A stretch of 64,000 nt of DNA from an uncultured Spirochaetales bacterium (lineage in GTDB: Bacteria > Spirochaetota > Spirochaetia > Sphaerochaetales > Sphaerochaetaceae): positions 39,740-103,739 of the forward strand of contig CALXYO010000003.1 in NCBI GenBank assembly GCA_944393005.1, read 5' to 3'. The translations under genes and the position numbers were made by a program. This document shows positions 10,165-17,395 of this stretch, in pieces; position 1 is the stretch's first letter; every line of letters begins with the position of its first letter. The notes beneath the pieces were generated by a model, which worked only from the letters and a program-made list of their open reading frames with translations, made no database searches and was not told where the DNA came from.

Positions 10165-12252
10165 ATGAACGATTTTGATAAGAAAATACATGACGCCTTT
10201 CCTGGTCTCGTGGTGAGAAAAGACCTGGTGAAGGAAGTGAAGGGAAATGCGATTGTTCCTTCTTATGTTCTTGAATACCTCCTGGGACAGTACTGTGCTA
10301 CAGATGACCAGGAAACAGTCAAGGCCGGGATTGAGAATGTAAAAGCAATACTTGCTGAGCACTATGTACATCGTAATGAAGCCAATAAGATAAGAGCAGA
10401 GATAAGCGAGCGTGGCCAGAAGAAGGTCATCGACATGATATCAGTCACATTCAATGAGAAGAAAGATACATATGAAGCCTCATTCTCAAATCTCGGTATC
10501 TCAAGAGTGCTTGTTGACTCTGATACAATAAAGAAACATCAGAAGCTTCTTGTAAATGGAGTATGGTGCATAGCCACCGTAAGCTATCAGCTGGATGAAG
10601 ATGAAAAGGATTCTTCCCCCTGGCATATTGAGAATCTGAAACCGATACAGCTCTCAAACTTCGATTTCGATACATTTCTTGAAGGAAGGAAGCAGTTCTC
10701 ATCTGAAGAATGGGTTGATGTCCTGATGCAATCTATCGGGTTCAATCCGGAGATGTTCTCAAAGAGATTGAAGCTTCTGCACCTCTTACGCCTTGTGCCG
10801 TTCGTAGAGAGAAATTACAACCTCATTGAGCTTGGCCCGAAAGGAACAGGAAAAAGCCATATCTACTCTGAGATGTCTCCATATGGAATGCTGCTTTCCG
10901 GAGGAGAAGTTACAGTTGCAAAGCTCTTTGTGAACAACAACCGCAACCAGCTTGGACTTGTCGGATTCTGGGATGTAGTAGCATTCGATGAATTCGCAGG
11001 ACAGGCAAAGAAGGTTGATAAAGCCCTTGTTGATATCATGAAGAACTACATGGCTAACAAGTCGTTTTCACGAGGTATCGAGACGATGCACGCAGAAGCA
11101 TCTATGGCCTTTGTTGGTAATACAAAGCATACTGTCCCTTACATGCTGAAGAACTCGGATCTCTTTGAAGAGCTTCCCAGTGCCTATCATGATTCAGCAT
11201 TTATAGATCGTATTCATGCGTTCGTCCCAGGATGGGAATTCGACAGCATACGCTTTGACATGTTCTCGGATGGCTACGGCTTCATAGTGGATTATCTTGC
11301 CGAGATGCTCCGCTATATGAGGAACCGTGATTACTCGAACATGTATCAGGATTACTTCACACTCTCTTCTGATATAACAACGAGAGATAAGGATGGCATT
11401 AACAAGACATTCTCCGGCCTGATGAAGCTCATCTACCCTAACGGCGAAGCTACAAAAGAAGAAGCAAAGGAAATCCTTGAGTTTGCGATTGAGCAGAGAA
11501 AGAGAGTCAAAGATCAACTTATCCGCATAGATGCGACATTCTATGACACAGAGTTCAGCTACCTTGATAATGCCTCAAAAGAGAAGAATCTGGTTCTTGC
11601 CCGGGAAGAGAAAGAATTCCCAGATCTTTACAAGAAGAAGGCAAAGGAAACGAGCCCTGAAGAAAAGAGAGAACTAGAGAAACACCAAGAAGAGGATACA
11701 CAAACCATTCCAGACTCTCTTAAATCTAATGCCAAGATACTCGGGCCTTTGTTCCCTTCCCCTAAAGCAGGCAACTTTAGCTATGAAGAAGATCAGAGTG
11801 GCGTGTCTTACGAGAAGCTCTTTGGAGAGTATATTGAAGGGACGACACGGATTGAGATTCTGGATCCGTACATAATGAAACCTTATCAGACAAGGAATCT
11901 GATGGAGTTTCTTGAGGTAGTATATCATCATAAGAAGCCTGAAGATGAAGTGACTGTTTCTCTTCTTACAAAGGCAGACAGGGACTACTTCGAGGATCAG
12001 GATATGAGGCTGTCGAGAATCAAGGATAGTGCAGCTCTTATCGGCATTGATTTCGAGTACTCTTATGATGGTACTGATACAATCCATGATAGAAACATCA
12101 TTTTAAATAATGGATGGAAGATTATTCTTGGTCGAGGACTCGATATCTTCCAGGTATTCGATACGGACATGCTTTCATTTGCTTCTAGAGTACAGGAAAT
12201 TAGAAGATGCAAAGCATTTGAGATAACATACGTCAAGGACGGAGGAAAGTAA
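10165..12252 (+). CDS. brxL: BREX AAA+ protein BrxL with an MITD1-like C-terminal domain
   Basis: A 695-residue AAA+ protein. Walker A is GPKGTGKS near residue 224 and Walker B is VVAFDEFAG near 271. BrxL forms DNA-binding ring assemblies in type 1 BREX and is the last core gene of the operon, as here. The usual C-terminal half resembles Lon protease; in this protein I see no Lon Ser/Lys pattern, and residues about 550-690 instead resemble the C-terminal phospholipase-D-like domain of MITD1 (LDPYIMKPYQTRNLMEFLE, then HDRNIILNNGWKI and GRGLDIF). Between the two parts lies a charged linker (about residues 485-520). The start ATG follows AGGAGGAGCA. Confidence 0.88.
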   Translation: MNDFDKKIHDAFPGLVVRKDLVKEVKGNAIVPSYVLEYLLGQYCATDDQETVKAGIENVKAILAEHYVHRNEANKIRAEISERGQKKVIDMISVTFNEKKDTYEASFSNLGISRVLVDSDTIKKHQKLLVNGVWCIATVSYQLDEDEKDSSPWHIENLKPIQLSNFDFDTFLEGRKQFSSEEWVDVLMQSIGFNPEMFSKRLKLLHLLRLVPFVERNYNLIELGPKGTGKSHIYSEMSPYGMLLSGGEVTVAKLFVNNNRNQLGLVGFWDVVAFDEFAGQAKKVDKALVDIMKNYMANKSFSRGIETMHAEASMAFVGNTKHTVPYMLKNSDLFEELPSAYHDSAFIDRIHAFVPGWEFDSIRFDMFSDGYGFIVDYLAEMLRYMRNRDYSNMYQDYFTLSSDITTRDKDGINKTFSGLMKLIYPNGEATKEEAKEILEFAIEQRKRVKDQLIRIDATFYDTEFSYLDNASKEKNLVLAREEKEFPDLYKKKAKETSPEEKRELEKHQEEDTQTIPDSLKSNAKILGPLFPSPKAGNFSYEEDQSGVSYEKLFGEYIEGTTRIEILDPYIMKPYQTRNLMEFLEVVYHHKKPEDEVTVSLLTKADRDYFEDQDMRLSRIKDSAALIGIDFEYSYDGTDTIHDRNIILNNGWKIILGRGLDIFQVFDTDMLSFASRVQEIRRCKAFEITYVKDGGK

Positions 12253-13035
12253 TTGTCTAGAAGCATAATAAAAAAGAGTCTTCGTCTTGGATTTGAAATT
12301 TTCTCTGGGCTAAGTGTGTTCATAGGTTTACTTGGATATACAGTTAGAGATATTAATACAAGCTTCTCATTTTTAACCTGCTTCCTATTGCTAGCTGGTG
12401 CATATTTATTCACTGCTGCAGTGACATATTTCATTTACAAAGCCATAATTTGCAGACCTTACAGAACCAAAATAAAAGGTAACAAAGTTGTTATTAAGAC
12501 TGGAGATATATTTGAACAGGATGGTTGGAAAGTCATCCCCTTCAATGAACACTTTGACACAATTGTTGATGACAAAATTATAGCTCACTCGTCACTGAAT
12601 GGTGTTTTCTTAGATGAGCATTGTAACAGAGAAGATGTAGAAAGTACAATTCAAGAATTTAATGATCATAAAGGAGCAAGAACATATCCATTAGGGACAA
12701 TAATTCCCTACAGGGATTACATGCTTCTTGCATTTACCCATTTTGATGAAAACAACAATGCTTATATTGATGTTACTGAGCATGAATGCTGTCTACTGCG
12801 AATGTGGTCTTCCATAAGGAAATCATACGCAGGAAAGCCTGTAGTTTTACCGCTTATTGGGTCAGGAATTACTGACATTTATGGCGTAGGTGAAAAGGAT
12901 GATACCGACTTGCTAAAATGTATTCTGTGTTCACTTAAGAATAGTAAATTTCAGACTCCATCATCAATTACGATTGTTTTAACACCTGATGCAATGGAGA
13001 GCATCGACATGAACGAAATCAGATCGCAGTATTAA
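12253..13035 (+). CDS. thsA: Type II Thoeris effector ThsA (two membrane segments plus macro domain)
   Basis: A 260-residue protein with two likely membrane helices (about residues 14-31 and 38-66) followed by a macro-like domain (about 95-255, with the loop LIGSGITD). This matches the membrane-anchored macro ThsA of type II Thoeris, which is known to sense a histidine-ADP-ribose signal made by the partner TIR protein and to stop growth of the infected cell. The start is TTG, directly after the brxL stop and 8 bases after GGAGG. The gene is markedly more AT-rich than the BREX genes. The TIR partner follows 12 bases downstream. An ATG-start alternative is not obvious. Confidence 0.85.
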   Translation: MSRSIIKKSLRLGFEIFSGLSVFIGLLGYTVRDINTSFSFLTCFLLLAGAYLFTAAVTYFIYKAIICRPYRTKIKGNKVVIKTGDIFEQDGWKVIPFNEHFDTIVDDKIIAHSSLNGVFLDEHCNREDVESTIQEFNDHKGARTYPLGTIIPYRDYMLLAFTHFDENNNAYIDVTEHECCLLRMWSSIRKSYAGKPVVLPLIGSGITDIYGVGEKDDTDLLKCILCSLKNSKFQTPSSITIVLTPDAMESIDMNEIRSQY

Positions 13036-13047
13036 AAGGAGAGATTT

Positions 13048-13575
13048 ATGGCACAACGACAATACACATATATAGCTGGCGATTGGGATCATGATAAGAA
13101 TGCTGTAGATATTCTTGAATATTGGAGGAAACAATCTAAGCTCAAGTATCTTAACGCTCACGACACGAAAACCGCCTACGACGACAGCTTGAATTGTTCA
13201 ATTAAGAAATCACTTAAGGCAAGAATCGATATTTCTAAGCGATTTGTTCTTATAGTAGGGGATCATACTGATTCGGTAACTGCAGGGGGATGTCAGTTGT
13301 GTCCATCATATAATTCGTATTGGAAATATTGTGCTAGGGGATACTCTGTAGATTATGATAGTTTTATAAAGTACGAGTGTAAAAAAGCTGATGAGGCATA
13401 TGCGGAGGGAGTAATGTCAATCATTGTGCTCTACAATAGTACAAGCGTGAATAAATACTTATGCCCAGAAGCTCTTAGGTATCTTGGATACCACATTCCC
13501 ATGATATACAAAGGATATGATGGGAAATTGTACTGGGATTACAATGCAATTTCTAAAGTCTTTTCACAGACTTGA
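13048..13575 (+). CDS. thsB: Thoeris TIR-domain protein ThsB
   Basis: A 175-residue single-domain TIR-like protein of the ThsB (DUF1863) kind. The N-terminal strand YTYIAGDW, the helix segment CSIKKSLKARIDISKRFVLIVG, and the motif IKYECKKADEA near residue 107-117 fit; the glutamate in YEC is the probable catalytic residue for NAD processing. In type II Thoeris the TIR enzyme responds to phage and makes the signal that activates ThsA, encoded just upstream. Its start has AAAGGAG 8 bases before. It is AT-rich like thsA, suggesting that the pair entered as a unit. Its 3' end overlaps the convergent traX-like gene by 12 bases. Confidence 0.87.
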   Translation: MAQRQYTYIAGDWDHDKNAVDILEYWRKQSKLKYLNAHDTKTAYDDSLNCSIKKSLKARIDISKRFVLIVGDHTDSVTAGGCQLCPSYNSYWKYCARGYSVDYDSFIKYECKKADEAYAEGVMSIIVLYNSTSVNKYLCPEALRYLGYHIPMIYKGYDGKLYWDYNAISKVFSQT

Positions 13576-14259
13576 AATTATGTCAATCAGGAAAAGATGA
13601 ACAGGATAGTAAGCATAGAAAACTAATCCTGGAATTCTGCCTTTTCCTTGTTCTTCCGTTTTGATTGACAGTGCATATATAACTGCAGATGCCAGGAATA
13701 TTGATATCGTTCCTACAATATACTCCACTTGAGTTTCGCTGTAGAGGATAGTTCTGAGAATGAAATATGAAGCGGGTACAAGGATAAGTGAGAATTGTTC
13801 TTTCTGCTTTTTCTGGAGTACGTAGAAGATGATTGCGAACACTGGAGCGATGATACTCCAGTCACAGATCAGTGATATCGGAAAAAACAGAGCTAAAGCG
13901 GTAAGTGTTATCAGAAGTCCTTTTCTATCAAGCAGATAGATTATAGTTAAGCTTGCTAACAAAGTGAAAAGGACGTTCAATTGCAATCCGAACAACAAAT
14001 AGAAAGGAATTTTAGATATCACAGCCCAGAGAAGCAGTCTTTCAGCATACTTCAGAACGGATCTGGTGAATCTCAGTCCCTGGGTAATGAAGAAGCACAT
14101 AATTACAATCGTGAAGTTGCCGAAGAACTGACAGATGTTGTACAGATCACTTCCTTCATTCAGAAAAACCGTTGAAGCATGATCTGCTGTCATGGCAATG
14201 ATTGCAATAATCTTCAGGAAGTCTCTTGCTGTGTTGTACTGTGGTTTATCAGCACTCAT
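13564..14259 (-). CDS. TraX family membrane protein
   Basis: A 231-residue protein with about seven hydrophobic segments, beginning ARDFLKIIAIIAMTADH and ending FYAYYPVHLFLI; both ends are typical of the TraX family. TraX of the F plasmid acetylates the N-terminus of pilin; chromosomal members are less well understood and may acetylate other substrates. It is translated from an ATG that overlaps the stop of the upstream M48 peptidase by 4 bases, so the two form a small operon convergent to the Thoeris genes. Its presence next to a partition cassette would fit a mobile-element origin. Confidence 0.8.
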   Translation of the reverse strand: MSADKPQYNTARDFLKIIAIIAMTADHASTVFLNEGSDLYNICQFFGNFTIVIMCFFITQGLRFTRSVLKYAERLLLWAVISKIPFYLLFGLQLNVLFTLLASLTIIYLLDRKGLLITLTALALFFPISLICDWSIIAPVFAIIFYVLQKKQKEQFSLILVPASYFILRTILYSETQVEYIVGTISIFLASAVIYALSIKTEEQGKGRIPGLVFYAYYPVHLFLIDIISSL

Positions 14260-15533
14260 ACGTAGTAATCACCATATACGGCGACGCAGCTGTCCCAGTA
14301 GTCTTCGCCGAAGTATCTGATAATCCTTTCCTTGATATATCTGCATCTGCTTCTTGTTCCTGGATGGACATCCAAGAATCCGGATATGAGAGCTCTAAGA
14401 GAGAATCCTTCTGTGTACTTCGAGAGAAAGAGATAATTACCGAATCCGTAGCCTAAATCCACACCGAACATATCAGCACTGCGTTCTGCCCATTTGCCAT
14501 CAATCCAGTAGAAGATCAGATTGATGAGGTTGAAGATTGTCCCGGTAATTGCACCGAAGATTGAGAGCAGAAGCCCGTATAGTCCGGCTGCTATCCCTAG
14601 GAAAGGAATATGAGAAAGGATCCTCGCTATGAATGTAACAATCATCAGGGGAAATGTAACTGTATTGATGGCCACATTGCAGATCAGTGAAGCATCTGTG
14701 TCATAGTGATAGTAATGGCCAAGCTCATGAGCTATCACTCCCCGTGCTACTTCTATTCCTTCATCAAATATATCAAGTGCAATTACGATGTTTCGTCCGG
14801 ATGAGTATGCATTCTGGCTGAATGTATCAGTAGCATAAAACCGTGGACGGGGAAGGAAGATCTTTCTGATAGGATTGACTCTCCTCAAGACATCGTTGAT
14901 TCCAAGTTCTTCCATATCATCCCTGTCGAGCCTCTGTCCTTCTCTTACAGATGATCCATAGAAGATGACAGTGGCAAGATAACATGCTATCAGAACGATG
15001 ATAACGGCATATGCTTTCATTGCCATATCAAGTCCCAACGGATACAGCCAGCAGAACATAGGACTGTATATGAAGAAAGAAGCATATTCACTCCAGATCG
15101 GCAGTGTTGTGATGTTAAGCGCATAGAAAAGTATCAGGTAGATCCAGTAAGAAGCGAGTGAAAGCATGACAATTGATTTGATTCTGAGAAAAGCAAGAAT
15201 CTTTCCTCTGAAGATGAGCTTCCACACACTGACTACCAGAACAAGCAACTCTATGCTCCTTGCGATTGGCTGAAGTTCAAATCCTTCCATGAAACTTGAA
15301 ACGACAAGGGAGAATATTTCCTTATTGAAGATGAGGCCGACGATAAGCCTGAAACACAGATATGATTCAGTGTGAAGGCTCGGCCAGGCCGTGAAGATGA
15401 GGATGACCAGCAAAATCAGGAAGCACAGATTTTTTATCTTCGATAGCAGACCAATCAGGCTAAAGCGCTTCTCCGGCATTCCTTCATGTTCATCTTCATT
15501 TCCAATCTTGTTGTTGTAAGAGTTGTAGCTCAT
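14256..15533 (-). CDS. M48 family membrane zinc metalloprotease
   Basis: A 425-residue membrane protein with several N-terminal hydrophobic segments (within residues 20-200), a catalytic zinc motif HELGH in GVIAHELGHYYH near residue 266-278, then further hydrophobic segments and a second conserved region (WAERSADMFGVDLGYG near 350) whose glutamate would be the third zinc ligand. This is the layout of HtpX/Ste24-type M48 peptidases, which act on membrane proteins at the cytoplasmic face. It precedes and overlaps the traX-like gene. Its promoter should lie in the very AT-rich gap shared with the divergent parA gene. Confidence 0.8.
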   Translation of the reverse strand: MSYNSYNNKIGNEDEHEGMPEKRFSLIGLLSKIKNLCFLILLVILIFTAWPSLHTESYLCFRLIVGLIFNKEIFSLVVSSFMEGFELQPIARSIELLVLVVSVWKLIFRGKILAFLRIKSIVMLSLASYWIYLILFYALNITTLPIWSEYASFFIYSPMFCWLYPLGLDMAMKAYAVIIVLIACYLATVIFYGSSVREGQRLDRDDMEELGINDVLRRVNPIRKIFLPRPRFYATDTFSQNAYSSGRNIVIALDIFDEGIEVARGVIAHELGHYYHYDTDASLICNVAINTVTFPLMIVTFIARILSHIPFLGIAAGLYGLLLSIFGAITGTIFNLINLIFYWIDGKWAERSADMFGVDLGYGFGNYLFLSKYTEGFSLRALISGFLDVHPGTRSRCRYIKERIIRYFGEDYWDSCVAVYGDYYV

Positions 15534-15760
15534 CGGTTCTCTCCATGGTAAAAAGATGGATTCAGACGATTATTATCCTTAATAATATTATCGTACAAAA
15601 TTATTAAAATTAAAAAACTTTATAAGTATAAAATATTTAAATTCTTATTATATATTAAATTCAATAGAATGAATTATTTGTACGTCTAAATTTATTTATA
15701 TGATTATAATCTTGACTGATAAATCATCATGACACATTATAAATACAAAGGAGGATTTCT
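15534..15760. other. AT-rich region upstream of parA with motif copies shared with the region downstream
   Basis: This 227-base gap between the divergent M48 and parA genes is extremely AT-rich. It holds TAAGTATAAAATATTTAAAT at 15623, matched by AATGTATAAAATATCTAACT at about 16919 beyond the partition cassette, and a TACGTCTAAA at 15681 related to the AAGTCT copies at 16975, 17001 and 17051. Such repeated AT-rich motifs on both sides of a parA cassette are typical of centromere (parS) or origin sequences. AGGAGG at 15751 is the parA ribosome binding site. Confidence 0.45.
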
Positions 15761-16525
15761 ATGATTACAATTGCTCTGATAAATCAGAAAGGTGGAGTCG
15801 GCAAGACTACAAGTGCGGTTGAGATAGCATCCCGGTTTGCAAAAGCAGGAAAGAAAACACTTTCCATCGATGCCGATCCTCAGGCCAACATGACTTACAT
15901 CTATGGTATCAATCCCGACAAGGAAGGGCAGTATACTCTGAAGGATGTTTTTTCCAAGACTGTTTCTCTTCAGGATGCAGTAATCAAAACATCGGAAGGA
16001 GTAGACCTTGTTCCAAACAACATTCTCATGAGCAATGCGGACAGGATGTTCATAGGCGTTAACTCGATGCAGCTTCTGAAGAACGCATTTAAAGATGTTT
16101 CATCGCTTTATGACATATGTATCATAGATTCCTCTCCGACTCTCGGCATCATCAACTGGAATGTTCTTATCGCCGCTGATTATGTTATTGTTCCGGTCAA
16201 CGCAAATGCTCTCTCCATTCATGGGCTTAGAGCCTTGTCGGAGACAATCAATGAAGTGAAAGAATCTGCAAACACTAAGCTGAAGATTCTTGGTCTTCTT
16301 GTTACCCGTTATAATCCACGAACCAGGCTCAGCAAGGAAGCGATTCCGGATCTTGAGATGATCTCATCAAAATTCCTCAATACCAAGGTCTTTGAATCAA
16401 AGATCAGGCAGAGCGTTGCGATTGAAGATGCCCAGGCGAACAGGAACAGTACAGTCAAAGGAAAGAAGAGTCCGATTTCAAAAGATTATGATGCGCTCTT
16501 TGAAGAGATACTGAAGGAGATTTGA
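15761..16525 (+). CDS. parA: ParA family partition ATPase
   Basis: A 254-residue ParA/Soj-type ATPase. The deviant Walker A motif KGGVGKTT lies at residues 10-17 after MITIALINQ, the next motif is DADPQANMTY, and Walker B is CIIDSSPTLG near residue 122. Such ATPases separate plasmid, phage or chromosome copies together with a DNA-binding partner. The short N-terminus, lacking a helix-turn-helix, is of the chromosomal/Soj or type Ib class. The start has AGGAGG 6 bases upstream. The following small gene starts 2 bases after the stop and is probably the partner. A second ParA set in an accessory island suggests a plasmid or integrative-element origin. Confidence 0.9.
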   Translation: MITIALINQKGGVGKTTSAVEIASRFAKAGKKTLSIDADPQANMTYIYGINPDKEGQYTLKDVFSKTVSLQDAVIKTSEGVDLVPNNILMSNADRMFIGVNSMQLLKNAFKDVSSLYDICIIDSSPTLGIINWNVLIAADYVIVPVNANALSIHGLRALSETINEVKESANTKLKILGLLVTRYNPRTRLSKEAIPDLEMISSKFLNTKVFESKIRQSVAIEDAQANRNSTVKGKKSPISKDYDALFEEILKEI

Positions 16526-16527
16526 AT

Positions 16528-16899
16528 ATGAGCAGATTGATGGATGCATGGAATACAGAGATAGAGGAGAAGAAAGAGCCAAAGGCTGCTGAACCTCAGA
16601 AGAAACCTTCAGTTATGGAAGTCCCGGCTGTGGAACCTGCCGTGAAAAAGAAGATGGGAAGACCAAGTGCCACTCTTGACAGGACGAAGATAATAAAGAA
16701 TGTCACGGTCAAGATGACAGCCAATGATTTCATATACTGTAATATGCTATCAAAGGAGATGAATGAGCAGGGCTTGTGCGGAGGTGATGTGTCCAGCCTC
16801 ATCGCATATCTGATAAAGCAGAGCAGGGCACTGAACCCTGAATTATCAGATGCGGCAGAGGCGATTTACAGACTTCAGACGACTAGACGTAAGAAATGA
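16528..16899 (+). CDS. Probable partition partner (centromere-binding) protein
   Basis: A 123-residue basic protein starting MSRLMDAW at an ATG 9 bases after GAAGGAG; a TTG two codons upstream is a weaker option. The first 50 residues are low-complexity and rich in Glu, Lys, Pro and Ala; a KKKMGRPS segment then leads into a folded half (about residues 55-123, TVKMTANDFIYCNMLSKEM). I do not recognise a specific family. Its size, its coupling to parA and the repeated motifs flanking both genes suggest the ParB/ParG-like DNA-binding partner. The RPS and KNVTVKMT portions are compatible with a ribbon-helix-helix protein, but this is inference. Confidence 0.6.
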   Translation: MSRLMDAWNTEIEEKKEPKAAEPQKKPSVMEVPAVEPAVKKKMGRPSATLDRTKIIKNVTVKMTANDFIYCNMLSKEMNEQGLCGGDVSSLIAYLIKQSRALNPELSDAAEAIYRLQTTRRKK

Positions 16900-17060
16900 T
16901 TTAAATTTACAGACTTTAAATGTATAAAATATCTAACTCATTTAAATGAAGAATAATAAGGACTATGTACAGATAAAGTCTAAATAACTCATAGCTTATT
17001 TAAGTCTGAAGAACAATTGTAGCAAATTGGCTGCTCCAGACAGTTTAATAGAGTCTGAAG
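16900..17060. repeat. Irregular direct and inverted copies of an AAGTCT motif downstream of the partition genes
   Basis: Copies of a short motif are seen as AGACTTTAAA at 16911 (inverted), AAAGTCTAAATAA at 16975, TAAGTCTGAA at 17001 and GAGTCTGAAG at 17051, in AT-rich sequence with ATTTAAAT palindromes. A related copy, TACGTCTAAA, lies upstream of parA at 15681. They could be partition-complex binding sites or replication iterons; spacing is irregular. Confidence 0.4.
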
Positions 17061-17094
17061 TGTTTTTCTTACTCAGAGAAGGGAGAGTTGATAG

Positions 17095-17253
17095 ATGGAT
17101 TTTTATGAAGCAATCAGGAAAAGAAGAACGGTTCGTGAGTTTCTGGATAAAGACGTGGATTTTGAAGCAATCAAGCGTATCCTGGAGACGGCACTCAGAA
17201 GGCTCCCTGAACGGGAGCTTTTTTCATATAATCTGACTTCCTTCATATCATAA
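17095..17253 (+). pseudogene. Nitroreductase N-terminal fragment
   Basis: The frame starts at ATG with GGGAG upstream and encodes 52 residues. The first 35 (MDFYEAIRKRRTVREFLDKD and following FEAIKRILETAL) are the standard N-terminus of a nitroreductase-family FMN enzyme, including the phosphate-contacting RRTVREF. Homology stops near base 17198, where a full-length enzyme would continue for about 130-150 further residues, and the frame runs into a terminator hairpin and unrelated codons. The gene is therefore cut off, probably by insertion or deletion at the edge of the island. Confidence 0.75.
17202..17224 (+). terminator. Rho-independent terminator after the nitroreductase fragment
   Basis: GCTCCC (17202-17207) pairs perfectly with GGGAGC (17213-17218) across a 5-base loop and is followed by a run of T. 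It closes transcription arriving from the island before pyrG. Confidence 0.8.
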
Positions 17254-17300
17254 TACAACTTGAACGCTCCAGAAATTTCACATGTATCATTGGAATTCAA

Positions 17301-17330
17301 TTGAGAAAAATCTCTGAAGAGTGCTATAAT
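17301..17330 (+). promoter_or_regulatory. pyrG promoter (extended -10)
   Basis: TTGAGA at 17301 and TATAAT at 17325 are separated by 18 bases; TGC before TATAAT gives an extended -10. Transcription should start near 17337, which leaves a leader of about 60 bases. Confidence 0.8.
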
Positions 17331-17348
17331 CCATATGAATAAGACAAG

Positions 17349-17381
17349 GACGTCTATCTCACGGGGGATGGGCGTCTTTTT
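17349..17381 (+). terminator. Leader terminator (attenuator) of pyrG
   Basis: A 12-pair stem (17349-17360 with 17365-17376, several G-U pairs) with loop ACGG is followed by five T. It lies wholly between the promoter and the pyrG ribosome binding site, so it should terminate the gene's own transcript unless relieved. The 5' arm is pyrimidine-rich (TCTATCTC), as in Bacillus pyrG attenuators, but the predicted transcript does not start with GGGC, so the Bacillus reiterative mechanism is not obvious. Confidence 0.7.
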
Positions 17382-17395
17382 AATTGGAGGCATGT

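Noticed and set aside
15761..16899. Chromosomal parAB at the replication origin
   Set aside because: No gidA, gidB, dnaA or 16-base ParB site (TGTTTCACGTGAAACA type) is nearby; the context is accessory.
17337..17395. Bacillus-type pyrG attenuation by reiterative G addition
   Set aside because: The predicted transcript starts around GAATAAG rather than GGGC, so that mechanism cannot be claimed although a terminator is present.
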